DNA of 21,018 nt from Chara braunii (GCA_003427395.1 BFEA01000037.1:4372327-4393344), one strand, 5' to 3'. Numbered from the stretch's first letter, positions 1 through 9,669 are shown. Notes: generated by a model from the sequence alone, not told the origin. Made by a program: numbers and translations.

Positions 1-344
1 GGGGGGGGAGGGGAAGATCGCGCAGGGGAATGCGCGGGAGCTGGGAGATGGTGTCGCGTGGAGGACGAAGCGCGCGATAAGGGAATTGGCGCGTGAGGGG
101 AAGATGGTAGCGCGGGGGTTGAGGATTTGGAGTTGGGAAGGGTCGGGGGATCGTGGGCCGGGAGCACATGAGGAGCGCGAAGTCGCAGGAGGGCGGAAAT
201 GGGATTGGGTAGGCGGCAGGAGGGAGAAAGAATTGGAGGGGGAGACAAAAAAAAGAAAAAGACACGAAGAAGAAATGAGGAAAAATAGAGAAACAGTAAA
301 TTAGAAAATTAATAATAAAAAATTTATTTGCCACTTACTTGCAC
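1..344. other. purine-rich (G/A) non-coding stretch
   Basis: The plus strand is strongly G/A-rich, so the minus strand is a long pyrimidine run. An A/T-rich patch lies around 290-335. The open frames here follow composition and show no recognisable domain. It lies just beyond the 3' end of element 1 (which reads on the minus strand) and could be the outer part of that element's LTR or flanking DNA. I see no gene. Confidence 0.5.
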
Positions 345-1063
345 GTTGGCTTTAGGATCGGTGGCGTGGCAGCGATGACGATGAAGGCAGCGAGGTGTTG
401 ACGTGGCGATAGCGGGGACGACATGTACAAGGCGCTGACGTGGCAGCGACGACGACGACGACAAAGATGACAACGATGGCGATGAACACGACGAAGATGA
501 CGACGATGGCGGTGCTGGAACAGGGAGGGAGGGAGGGCCGTTTGCCGGTCTGGGGCTGGGGCTGTGGCAGCGCAAAGAGGTTGAGGGAGAGAGGGAGAGT
601 GAGAGCACACACACACGCGCACTCAACTCGACGCAGATTCGACACGACTCGATGGACACAGGCACAAAGTGGCAAAGTGGCAAAATCGCAAAGTTACAAT
701 CTTGGATTCCGAACACAATGTCTCAGTAAGTCACATTGAAGCACAAGCACCGGGGCCGAGAACTGAATGCCTGAACTCAGCTTCAGTCCGTTCTTAAGCA
801 CTGGACTCAAGTTGAGTCTCGAGGGAAGTGCAATTTGCCTCGGGGCTGAATTGAAAATCGAAGGTTTGAGCCTGGGCGCTAAAATGCCGGATGGTGCCAA
901 GCATCGAAATCCGAAAGTGCTAGAGGAAGGATTTGAGAATGGGTGCCAACTGTAGAGGGCGCCAACAGTTAGGAACCGGAGATCAGAGACTCAAAAATAA
1001 AATAGCAGCCTGGTGGGTGGTAACCTGCGAACCAGGGATCGAGCCGTAACCGAGTCCGGAACA
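345..1063 (-). mobile_element. LTR-like 3' block of Ty3/gypsy element 1
   Basis: Read on the minus strand, this block starts at 1063 with TGTTCCGGACTCGG directly after the broken pol gene. It runs collinearly with 16949-17700 on the plus strand, which starts TGTTACGGACTCCG. Shared landmarks in the same order are a TCGATCCC-type motif, a TGGCACC/TGGCGCC pair, GCCC(C/T)CGGGG-like sequence, TTCGGAATCCAAGA (minus strand of about 701-714), a GTGTGTGTGTGC run, a CTCTCCCTCTC tract and a CATCGTC-rich end. The position after pol and the TG start fit a 3' LTR. I found no matching 5' copy, so a 3' untranslated region is the alternative. The distal part (plus strand 398-446) holds TGACGTGGC twice. Confidence 0.55.
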
Positions 1064-2123
1064 ACAGGTGCCTAGGTCAAGGCTTCCTTCAGTTTGAAGT
1101 AAGCCTACAGGCATTTAGGAGTCCAACTGAAAGGAACATCCTTGGCCATAAGGTAAGTTAGGGGAGTGGCAATGGTAGAAAAGTTCTTGATGAACTCCTA
1201 TAGTAAGATGCCAGTCCCATGAAAGACCTGATGTTTCTGACTGTCGGTGGTTGTGGCCAATCCCTAGCAACAACAACTTTAAACACGGTTGATGAAGACC
1301 ATTTGCAGAAATCATGTCTCAAGTACACAAAAGAAGAGGCACCAAAAGAGACTTTTCTTTGTTGATTCTGTATTTGTTTTCTCTTAGAATCTGCAGAATC
1401 TTTCTAAGATGATCAGCATGGTCTTCAACAATTTTGTTGAACACTAGAATGTCATCCAGATACACCACAACGAACTTATCTAGGAATGGTTTGAAAATGC
1501 GATTCATTTCAGTCTCGAAGATACCTGGCGCATTGCACAAACCAAATGGCATGGCCAGATACTCATATGTGCCATACGAAGTTTTAAAGGCTGTCTTGTG
1601 CATATCCTCTTCAGCCATTTCGATCTGATGGTACCTTGATTTCATATCAATTTTGCTGAAGACTTTGCAGCCCTACACCAATAGGGAGGGGCTCAGAGCT
1701 CTTCCTAGTGATCTTATTCAGGCTTCTGTAGTCTATGCACATTCTGAGGTCACCTTTTCCCTTTGGAACAAAGAGAACTAGTGCCGCGTACTCAGATGAG
1801 CTAGGCCTGATCCATCCCTTCTCTGTCAAGGACTCCAACTGTTTCCTTAACTCATCCAGTTCAGTAGGTGACCTTCTGTGGACTCTTCCCTTGGGAGTGG
1901 TAGAGTCGTGCATAATTTGGATGTGATGCTTGTTCTGCCTATGGGCAAGTCCAATAGGCTCTTGAGCGAAATCATCAAACTCATCAACCACCTGTTGAAT
2001 GGAAAGATTAATTTGAGAAGGGGAGGAATTTGAATCTGTTTGAGTGACATAAGCCACAAATGGATTCGCATGGTCAGTCTCCTTAGACAAGTTGTAAAAC
2101 TCCCTGGCTTCCGATAGTAACAA
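1064..2123 (-). pseudogene. Ty3/gypsy reverse transcriptase remnant (element 1)
   Basis: This is the reverse transcriptase part of a decayed Ty3/gypsy polyprotein. On the minus strand the 2123-1647 segment carries the RT entry motif (LDELRKQL, EKGWIRPSSS, LFVPKGKGDLRMCIDYRSLN). The 1645-1319 segment carries the palm (SRYHQIEM, YEYLAMPFGLCNAPGIF) and an intact YLDD catalytic motif at about 1462-1451. After 1319 the frame changes, but thumb and connection motifs can still be read ([18 protein letters not shown], then WTPKCL near 1110). Just beyond that, near 1080, pol stops and the LTR-like block begins, so RNase H and integrase are missing. A short deletion with frameshift lies near 1650-1690, where the family normally has a DDLLDQLQ-like stretch. 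Family assignment is firm; the lineage within Ty3/gypsy is not resolved. Confidence 0.88.
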
Positions 2124-2560
2124 CTTGTCTTAGGATCAATAGTTAAGACAATGTCTTAGCTCCTCCTGTGGATTTTTCAATTGAATGTTGGGCAGGGCCC
2201 AATCAACTCAAGGATTAGTGGCTTTCAAGCAATTCAAACCAAAGACCAGATCAAAGGGAATGTGAGGAAAACATAGAAGTTCAACAACTGTTTGATTTCC
2301 CCTTTGTCATCAAAGGTGACTGACACACCCTTGATGACCTGCTTGACTGACATAGAATGGGAATTATGCGCGTGAATCTCCAGAGGGCGCTCAAGGTTAG
2401 TAATCTTGAGACCCAAGTAGAGTTTCTGAACTCCATTCTGAGAGATGAAGTTCCTTGTTGCCCTACAGTCAAGCAAGACTTTGATAGCAATTATCATCGA
2501 TCGATCGTCGTGCCTCCGTGTTATTCTAGTCCTGTTAATTTGAGGCTTGAGCATGATCAA
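2124..2560 (-). pseudogene. retropepsin-like protease remnant (element 1)
   Basis: This is the aspartic protease domain of the same element, between gag and RT. On the minus strand it reads KVLLDCRATRNFISQNGVQ at about 2485-2430. The family's usual active-site triplet is Asp-Ser/Thr-Gly followed by Ala; here Ser is replaced by Cys and Gly by Arg, so the active site is lost. Downstream, a frame-shifted stretch near 2250-2160 still resembles the hydrophobic C-terminal part (LVFGLNCLKA-like) that precedes the linker to RT. Several stops and frame changes confirm a pseudogene. The order protease then RT matches Ty3/gypsy. Confidence 0.75.
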
Positions 2561-2696
2561 CTTTGAACTGCCTTTTATCTTCTCCTTTGACTGAAAATGA
2601 AGAGGTCATAGATGATCAAGATCCTCCTCAGATGAGGGCTTATTAATAAAAGGTTCAATGTATGAGAACATTGAGCCCTCGACGTCCTTAGAAAGA

Positions 2697-4290
2697 TCAG
2701 GCACTGTAGGGAGATGGATTCAGTTTAGCAGGATTGGCTGCAGTCCTTGCTGGCCTGTCTAGTTTTTTGACTGGCTGCAATTCCTGTGGTTCAGTTTGGG
2801 GCAATCCTTGACATATTGGTTGCCCTCGCATCTCAGACAAACATCCCTGTCCTTCCTCTTTTGCTAGACGTCCTCTGGGATTCTCAGATGCCTCCAAAAC
2901 AAAGAGGAAGCATCCATGAGACTGATTGGACATTCAACAAACTTTGGGAAGTTCTGTTGTTGAGGAGCATTGGGGCGTTTGCCTGACCCCTTAGCATGGG
3001 AGGCTTTTGTCCGTGGAACTGCTTGCCTCCTGTGAGGACTAATAGTGCTCGGGCCAGCGTCTGAGCAACCTGGTTTGGTGATAGTCCTGCAACCTGACCA
3101 ACTGGGGGTGTAGATCCTCCCTGGCCAGTGCCTACAGAGTCGTCATCAGACTCCATGGTATGCAAACTTCCCTTTCCCTTCCTCCAACTCTGGGAAGAGA
3201 GATTGCCTCCCTTATGGGGAGTGGACTGAACATGGAGTGTAGCCTCCATGGCCAAGGCTGCTTTGCCAAAAGATCGCCAGTCATTGTGTCCTGCAGGAGG
3301 TGCCAGGGATCAGACATCTCCAAACCAATTGGTCACGATCAGACATCTCCAAACCAGCAGTGGAGGTAAGGCACTCAAATTCTGTATAGAGCTTGGCCAG
3401 GGAACCCTTGTACTTTGTCTGGCCAGGACTAACCAGCTTATCTGCAGCCTTGCTAGCCTTTTCCTTATCTGCGAACCTCGCCTCCAGGCCTGAACGATGG
3501 TCTCGAGTCCTGCTGCGTAAGCCCAATCTGGCAACTGCTGCTGAGTCTTAGTAGTCTCAGAGGTAGCCCACTTCAACGCTCACCCAGCCAAGAGGGCCAC
3601 AATGGACTGTACCTTGTTAACCTCTAAGCAGATGAATCCCCTCAGATAGGACTTCGTAAAAGTGATCCAATCTAACTCATCCAACTTGGGGTCATCCCCA
3701 GTGAATTTGTTAGGTCGCATCATCTTGGGGAATCGCTATTCCTCATGGCCAGAAGTGCCAGCATCTCAGCTCCTCAGTGGCAGCCTGTTGCTTTGGCCTA
3801 ACTGGCTTTCCTTTTGGAGAGCCGGGGGGCATCGCACCCGAAGTGGGGACTGGTTTGGGTTTGGGTGACTAGAGGTAGGAGAGGGAGTAGGGTAGAAAGA
3901 CTTTCTGATCAGATCAAGGGTTTCTACAATGGAGACTGTTTGACTTCGACCTGAGTCAGATGGTCTTCTACTGCGAATGCCCGGTCCATCCAGTCAGTGA
4001 GGGCATCTTTGACTGCAGTGAATTCCAAGTGGATCCACTCAGCCAACTTCCTGTTGGTGTCACTGAATCTGTCATCAAATTCAGTGGCCAAGAAGTGCTC
4101 TGCCAGCATTGCATGTCTGGCTGCATCCTGAGACTCCTGCCTTCTCTCTATTAAGCTGCTCAATCCACTTATGGGTCTCTTTGGCAGCCTTCTGTTCTCT
4201 CTCTATCTCTAGCTCTATGGCTGTCTTGGGGACTGCAGGGCCTTTGCCCGTGTCATCCCCTGGACCGCCTGAGCTTCCGGTGTCAGCCAT
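2697..4290 (-). pseudogene. gag remnant (element 1)
   Basis: The gag gene of element 1 probably starts at the ATG at 4290-4288 (MADTGSSGGPGDD), followed by a charged helical region (IELEIEREQKAAKETHKWIE). A frameshift near 4160 moves the reading to EFDDRFSDTNRKLAEWIHLE. A proline/lysine linker lies near 3860-3790. A retrotransposon-gag-like core follows near 3725-3560 (MRPNKFTGDDPKL, then SIVALLAG and ALKWATSE across a stop). At 2851-2800 a zinc-knuckle-like stretch reads CLRCEGNQYVKDCP; it has three of the CCHC positions but lacks the His and is one residue short. At least four frame breaks are visible. Family is inferred from order (gag, protease, RT) and motifs. Confidence 0.72.
3308..3356. 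repeat. 29-bp direct duplication inside gag
   Basis: The 20-base sequence GATCAGACATCTCCAAACCA occurs at 3308 and again at 3337, separated by a 9-base spacer. The duplication adds 29 bases to the gag frame and contributes to its breakage. Confidence 0.9.
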
Positions 4291-4680
4291 TCCCGATTTT
4301 TTTGTCCCCACAAAAATAAAATAAAATTCGAGTTCGAGTTCAAACACAGAATGGCAAACTAGTCAGAATTAAACTGTGCTGTTCACTTACGAGGAGAAGG
4401 GTTAGAACAGACAGCAGATTAGTGCTTAGTGTCAATCGGTGTTCGGGGGATTGCAGACAACGGTTAGCAGCAAAATCGGACAACTGATTCTGTTTTCACT
4501 GCATGCCATAATGCAATCAGAATTAAACTAATCTCTGATCAGATTCCCTTAGAACCTCCTTGGAACACCAGCACTACTAGTTAGCATGGCAAAAAAACAT
4601 CGGGATCATGCAGAAAAAAAAAAACTGCATAGGGGCAATTGTTCCGTTTGCAGAAAAAGAATAAAACCGCAGTTTGCAGG
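4291..4680. other. non-coding stretch upstream of gag of element 1
   Basis: This lies where the 5' leader of the minus-strand element 1 would be. It has A-runs near 4590-4625 and a GAGTTCGAGTTC double motif near 4329. I see no convincing primer-binding site and no LTR matching the block at 345-1063. Confidence 0.4.
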
Positions 4681-4910
4681 CTGTCGACCAGCAGGTTGGA
4701 CTGACAGTAATTGGCTTTACTAGACTGTCGACAAAGATTTATGGCACGGACTGTTCTGACACAACTGACAGACCCGTTTGGACTGACAGCATTGGCTGTC
4801 GACCAGCAGGTTGGACTGACAGTATTGGGCTTTACTAGACTGTCGACAAAGATTTATGGCATGGACTGTTCTGACACAACTGACATACCTGTTTGGACTG
4901 ACAGTATTGG
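4681..4910. repeat. 115-bp tandem duplication
   Basis: Two head-to-tail copies, 4681-4795 and 4796-4910, each start CTGTCGACCAGCAGGTTGG and end in GACAG(C/T)ATTGG. They differ at only a few bases. Each unit itself contains repeated CTGTCGAC and GGACTGACAG motifs, so the unit may have grown from shorter pieces. No coding function is apparent. Confidence 0.92.
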
Positions 4911-5264
4911 ACTGGACTGGCACCAGATCTGACACGACAGACCGGGACAAGACAAAGGCCCGCAAGCGTGGCCTGTGCGCAGACTCAAGATGTACGGTCA
5001 ACTGCAGGCTGAGGTCAGATAGGACGGGTGAACTGCCTGATATCCCCTAGAGGGTCTGCAAAACTGGCCGCCGGCCGAGCACGCTGAGCAATGCTATTTT
5101 GAGGGTTGCTGTGCCCTCAGGTCGTCGGCAGACTAATTAGGTTTGACATCCTAATTAGTTTCGGGGCCAACTCAAGCTGAAAGACTGCTCTCTTCTCTTT
5201 TTCTTTTTCTTTTTTTTCTGAACCCGCTTTCTCGCCCATGCGCACCAACCAAACAGCAACTATC
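4911..5264. other. non-coding stretch with a short hairpin
   Basis: No recognisable coding sequence. It contains a CCGGCCGGC-like GC-rich patch near 5068, the perfect inverted repeat listed separately at 5132-5159, and a T-rich/CT-rich run near 5185-5220. Confidence 0.4.
5132..5159. repeat. perfect 10-bp inverted repeat
   Basis: ACTAATTAGG at 5132-5141 is matched by its reverse complement CCTAATTAGT at 5150-5159, with an 8-base loop. It could form a small hairpin or mark an element end. No function is known to me. Confidence 0.85.
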
Positions 5265-6260
5265 ACCGCCGTCGACATTGAAGATGATGGGGCACTGCCC
5301 CAAACCGCGAACTGCCGGCCAGAAAGTTGACGGCCAACAAATTAGTTTCGTAGATGCACGCGGTCGTAGCTCCAATAACAACTTTTATGTGCCTGATTAA
5401 AAACGAATCGAACATGGCATTCACACGTTCCCGTATACGTGCAATGACAAGCAGATTTGGAGAGAGAAATCCACACCACACCGGAGAATGCAAGCTCACA
5501 AAACCAAAACTAGTATTGAAATCAATCAACTCGAATTAAACCGTCTCTCTCAAGTTCAATCAGCAGCACCAAAATTCCGAGGATCCCAACCATGTTATCC
5601 ACATCCACGAACCAACTATTTACAGAGTTTCATCAAGTGAGGGAGACTTCTTCTTCCTCCCACCCTCGAGCTCACCGCTATGGTGCATGCCTGCGCCCAA
5701 TCTATCAAGCCTGCCAATAGCCACCGACCCTCCTGACCCAACAAGCCACTCAGCAGTCCAATCTCGATGCCCATGGCAGATGATTTCACTCAACAGGGGA
5801 GGGTGGCTCCCAGGACGAAGAATCACTTGGTGATGAAGAACATGGCTGCCAGTGTGACACACACTTTGAAGAAGAGCTTCGATGGCGGTTCATTATCGAA
5901 CCCCAATGAGCATAGGTAAGAGGAGGCGCACAGAGCAGGGCCTGATGCCCAGTGCCATCTCAACATGAGCTAGGTAGCCCCAGCTATGGCCACTGACCCT
6001 CACAGCATGAAGATGGTGGTGTAACAAGATAACGCAGCACCAAGCACGACACGACCTCCAGCAGCACTTCGTGGAAAACAAATGACGATCAGAATTTGTT
6101 TTTCCTTGCCCTCTACACTTCTGTAGACTGCTGTTTTCCCTCACTCGACAGCCTACAGCCTAGGAACGACAGCCTGTAGCCTAGGAACGACAGGCTACTG
6201 TTTTCCCTCACTCGACAGCCTACAGCCGAGGAACGACAGCCTGAAGCCTAGGACCGAATC
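5265..6260 (+). mobile_element. dispersed repeat with Ty3/gypsy integrase scrap, copy 1
   Basis: This is a diverged direct-repeat partner of about 15950-16948. The clearest shared part begins TTATGTGCCTGATT at 5385 (compare 16060) and continues through CAACATGGC/GAACATGGC, ATACGTGCAATGACAAG/ACACGTGCAATGACAAG, and TCTTCTTCTTCCTCCC near 5647 and 16340. Just before it, 5326-5357 reads VDGQQISFV, a remnant of the integrase stretch around the third catalytic acid; the partner has NGQAEQINRV there. This suggests a solitary 3' fragment of an element related to element 2. Similarity fades beyond about 5760 but short shared blocks (AGCTATGGCC near 5981 and 16667) continue. Confidence 0.68.
6131..6260. 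repeat. 67-bp tandem repeat with inner 22-bp repeats
   Basis: Two copies begin CTGTTTTCCCTCACTCGACA at 6131 and 6198. Inside each, a block of the type ACAGCC(T)AGCC(T)AGGAACG occurs twice about 22 bases apart, so this is a nested minisatellite. It terminates copy 1 of the dispersed repeat and has no clear counterpart in copy 2. Confidence 0.88.
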
Positions 6261-6550
6261 TAGACCTAAAATTGGCAAAAGGGAAGGACAGAAATGACCT
6301 ACAACTCAAGGGCAGAAAGGACAAAACAGAGAGGCCCAGTGGTTCTATGACTACCCTACAGAGACTCTCACACTCAGACCTAGGGATCGAGCCCAGTAAG
6401 GCTCACACATATAAAGAAACACGCAACCACAGTACAGGTCAGGGGATAAAGTCCTGGAGAGCTCAAAACCAGCCAAAACAGATGGACCTAGTGTACAGCC
6501 CGCGTAACACTGCAATTCATTGCAGCGTTCTCCTAGATCCGAGAGGCCCT

Positions 6551-6655
6551 GTTCATGATAACAATGAAGGGTCTACAACCATTTCCCGTTCATGATACCG
6601 TCCATGATAACAATGAAGGGTCTACAACCAAAAATGTTTTCCCGTTCATGATAAT
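6551..6655. repeat. 49-bp tandem duplication
   Basis: CATGATAACAATGAAGGGTC occurs at 6554 and 6603, each copy continuing with TACAACCA and then a TTTCCCGTTCATGATA motif, with a partial third start near 6646. No coding role is seen. Confidence 0.88.
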
Positions 6656-7560
6656 AGTGTGAACGAGACTAAAGAAAGTACTGTGAAAGCATCACTGGCC
6701 TGTTGGAACTCAGACGCTGATTCCAATCCTGGTTTTGACGCGTAATGAGAACAAAATCTTCAGCTCTATACGACCTGAAGGCCTGAGACCAAATCCGAGT
6801 GCCAGCACTTCAACTCCAACACTGCATGCCTCCTGGATGTTTCTGCCGGGCCAGCGGCACGAGTTGCATGCCCCCCGTCATCACCAAATGAAATTAAATA
6901 GGCTGCCGCTTCACGGCTGTAACAGTCAACGCTGCGCCCGTCCATTTACATTTCATTTCACTTGGAGTCGTCCATTCCATCCGGCATGGTTCTGTTTAAC
7001 AACACAGAGACACGCCAGTCGATCGATCGATGACAATTGCTAGGTATATAGAACGTTAGAACGTTGTACCCGTTTCTAGGCAACAAACTTGTTCGCTAGC
7101 ACAGGCTTTTACCAATATCAGGCTCAGGCTACCGCCCACACTCTGTTTGCATTGGATTCTCACCATGTTTTCCGCCCACTCACGAAAACGGGGTGGGTAA
7201 GCTTGAGTCCACGTTGGCCCAGCTACCCAAGTCTGCATGGCTGCTAATGGGTGACTTTCTGATGGGCTTCTTCACTGGGTGGGCAGTTTTGATAGTATTG
7301 CCCGAATTCTGGCCGTTTGGTCATTTGCCAGTATTGGGGTTTGTTGTGGTGCGTCTTTCACAAGGTTGCAGATCCGTCTGTGGTTGTTTATCAGGTGTGC
7401 AATTGCATGATGCTATTATTTTTGTCTGCTGTGGAGCTGTAGCCACTGACTGCGTGAATCAATCCTTGAACTGGCATTTTTATGCTTCTTGGACCAGTGG
7501 AAGTGGGAGTGTCACAGTTGTTCACGTGACTTCCGTTCGTTTGTCTTCGTCTATTTGCAG
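6656..7560 (+). other. probable intron upstream of DCAF1 exon A
   Basis: No recognisable exon. From about 7200 the plus strand becomes T/G-rich like a plant intron, ending in the pyrimidine-rich acceptor GTCTTCGTCTATTTGCAG at 7543-7560. A short (TCGA)n-like run, GTCGATCGATCGATGAC, lies at 7018-7034. The open frame at 7193-7738 spans the acceptor and is mostly intron. No preceding DCAF1 exon was found, so that exon may lie beyond the left edge or be too short or diverged to recognise. Confidence 0.5.
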
Positions 7561-7677
7561 GATGATGAGGAGCTTTACGAACTCATCAGCTCAACAATAT
7601 TGCTGGAGACAGCACATCCGATTGGTCGAAAGGCTGCTGCTATGCGCTTGCTACTTGCGTGCCTCTCCCGCTGCGTG
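7561..7677 (+). CDS. DCAF1: internal exon A of a DCAF1 (VprBP)-like gene
   Basis: This exon encodes 38-39 residues beginning DDEELYELISS and ending RKAAAMRLLLACLSRC(V). DCAF1 is the WD40 substrate receptor of nuclear CUL4-DDB1 ubiquitin ligases. In plant and animal DCAF1 the N-terminal helical region has an acidic Asn-Asp start, a helix, and an Ala-rich helix ending in RLLL, which is the pattern here. The 5' border is a good acceptor (TTTGCAG|GAT). Two donors are possible: after 7674 (TGC|GTGGTG), which gives the closest residue spacing to other DCAF1 proteins as I recall them, or after 7677 (GTG|GTGCGT), which is the better splice consensus. Both leave phase 0 and join in frame to exon B. 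If not spliced, the frame stops at 7702-7704. Identification rests on recall of the family and on both exons appearing in the expected order. Confidence 0.78.
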
Positions 7678-8124
7678 GTGCGTTGTGTGTTTGGGCAAGT
7701 GTGATCACACAGCTGCATGCTGTCATTTGGTGCTTTAGTGTTGTTAACTTGTTGCTGAATAACTTAATTGTGTTTCATCAGTTTTTAGGACAACTTCTGT
7801 TCTTGTATTGCCCGGTTTAATCTGTTAAGTTGAGTTTCTGCTGTGGTGTCTTGCGTAGATGAAAGCTGAAAAGAGTCGAAATTGAAAAATGGTGATCCCC
7901 AGGGTACAATGAATGGGCATTCTGTGGTATAGATTGTCGAAAATTGTTGCATGAAAGGTGCGAAATGATTGCACAGTCATAAGCATTTTGGTACCAACTG
8001 ATGGGTTTGTTCCTAAAATGCAGTGAATTAAGCAAGGGACCTGTTTAGGTGTGATTTGGTGTTCTGTACAGAAGCACTGATGGCATGGCATCAAAAAGCA
8101 ATCATGATTTTTTTTTGTTGTTGT

Positions 8125-8164
8125 TGTGTGTGTGTGTGTGAGAGAGAGAGAGCGAGAGAGAGAG
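8125..8164. repeat. compound (TG)n(AG)n microsatellite
   Basis: A TG run at 8125-8140 passes directly into AG repeats with one interruption (GCGAG). It marks the left edge of the repeat-rich part of the intron. Confidence 0.95.
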
Positions 8165-8499
8165 CCACACGGTGCGATTTTGGGCCTTCCGCACTCCACC
8201 TTAGCCCTGCCCCTCTTCGCCATCCCCCCATCTTTCCCCCATCCATGACATGTGCCCGCTATCCCTCCCGCTCTTTCGTTTGTCACTGTACCATCCTTTC
8301 CCCTGGACTCTCCCTGCCCTCCCATGACGCTGTGCCATGTGCCACCTCATCCTCTTTCTCCAACTCCGGCCGCTCTATAGCTCTGCGCCTCTTCATATTC
8401 TTTCCTTCCCCCGTCCTACTGTGGCTTCTGTTGCCCTTCTCTCCCCTCCTTACTCCAAGTGTCATGCGCCCCTCTTCACTCTCCTTCTCGCAGAAATCC

Positions 8500-8502
<3 letters not shown>

Positions 8503-8579
<77 letters not shown>
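8503..8579. repeat. (CT)n microsatellite, about 77 bp
   Basis: An uninterrupted CT dinucleotide run embedded in the pyrimidine tract, so the sense transcript would carry a (CU)n run. Confidence 0.98.
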
Positions 8580-8581
<2 letters not shown>

Positions 8582-8590
8582 CTTCGGCTG

Positions 8591-8830
8591 ACCTCTTCCC
8601 TTGCTCCGTACCCCACCCAATCTCTGGCCGCCCTCCTCGTTCCATCTGCCCTCCCTCCGCCCGACTTCACCCTGCCGTCTTTCCCCTCCTCCTCTCTTCA
8701 CCCATTTTCCCATGCTCATCTCCCCCTTACCTCTTCCCTTCCTCCATACGTCACTCAACCTCTAAACCACGTTGTGCTTTCTGTCCTCCCTCCGCCCTAC
8801 TTCTCCCTGCCGTCTCTCTTTTCTCCCGGC
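8591..8830. repeat. degenerate tandem duplication, about 134-138 bp
   Basis: ACCTCTTCCCTT plus CTCC(G/A)TAC occurs at 8591 and 8729, and CTG(C/T)CCTCCCTCCGCCC at 8647 and 8781, each followed by ACTTC(A/T)CCCTGCCGTCT. The pyrimidine tract therefore grew partly by block duplication. More diverged GACCTCCTTCC-like blocks continue to about 9230. Confidence 0.75.
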
Positions 8831-9665
8831 CTCCTCTGGACCTTATCTTAAACCTCCCTCTGCCCTCGCTTCACCTGGCCACCTCACTCCCCTTCCTTCG
8901 CCCAATCTCTGCCTGACCTCCTTCCCTCTATCTCCTCCGTCCTCTTCCTTCCCCCAATGTCCTTCCTCCCCTTCCTTTCTTTGCGCGATCTCCACCTGAA
9001 CTCCTGCTTCCACCCTACTCTCTGCCACCTTTTCCCTGCCTACTGGGCTCCTCCGCACCTACTCTTCAACCTCCCTCTGGCCTCCGTCCGCCCGGCGGCC
9101 TCATTCCCCTTCATCCCCCCCCTTCGTTCGCCCTATCTCTGACTGACCTTCTTCCCCCGATCTCCTTCCTCCCCTTCCTTCCACAGCCTGATCACCACGT
9201 GACCTCCTTCCATTCCTCCCTCCGCCGTACTCCCCACCTGCCCCTTCCTCCCTCGACCGGCGGCCCTCCTGTCGTAACGCCCAACCTAAGAAGTGCTTTT
9301 TCTTTACCCGGTGGACGTAAACGCTCCATTTGTTATCAAAATCGCTCCATTTCTTTTAAAGATCTGAACACGTCTGCACACGCGCAAGAAGGAGAGAGGG
9401 GACGCAGGAGAGAGAAAAACGCATTTCACCTAACAGACTTCCTCCTCTCGCTCTTCCTTCCTCGCACCTTCTTTGTCCTTGTCTCTGTCTTCCACCACCA
9501 CGTCTTCTGCCTCCTGAAGATCTTCCTCCTCAACACTCTCCCTCAGTCTTTTCTCTTTGGAGCGACCTTATGATTAACTGCCCTGCGGCAGGTATTTCAG
9601 GGTATCTATATTTCTTTCCATATGTCTCTCTTACTCCCCAATCCCTACGCACACCACACTGAGTC

Positions 9666-9669
<4 letters not shown>

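Larger units (their letters stand above)
8165..9570. other. about 1.4 kb of pyrimidine-dominated sequence
   Basis: The plus strand is dominated by C and T, with repeated CCTCC, CTTCC and CTCCCTCCGCCC motifs; purines are scarce from about 8200 to 9270. Long open frames (for example 8056-8916) are a by-product of few A-starting stop codons and have no domain. It holds a (CT)n tract and a degenerate 134-bp duplication listed separately. A brief A/G-rich island lies at 9345-9425. Confidence 0.8.

Noticed and set aside
86-304. 72-residue charged plus-strand frame
   Set aside because: Purine-rich sequence gives Gly/Glu/Arg/Lys runs; no domain and no supporting context.
5620-6144. Small minus-strand frames in the dispersed repeat
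   Set aside because: They are not conserved in the second copy at 16.3-16.7 kb and have no recognisable domain.
7193-7738. 181-residue plus-strand open frame overlapping exon A
   Set aside because: It is in a different frame from exon A, and most of it is T-rich intron sequence. The DCAF1-like frame has domain support and a splice acceptor.
8056-8916. 286-residue plus-strand open frame
   Set aside because: It lies in a pyrimidine-only region and runs through (CT)n. The residues are nearly all Ser, Leu, Pro and Phe, which follows from composition; stop codons are rare because A and G are rare.
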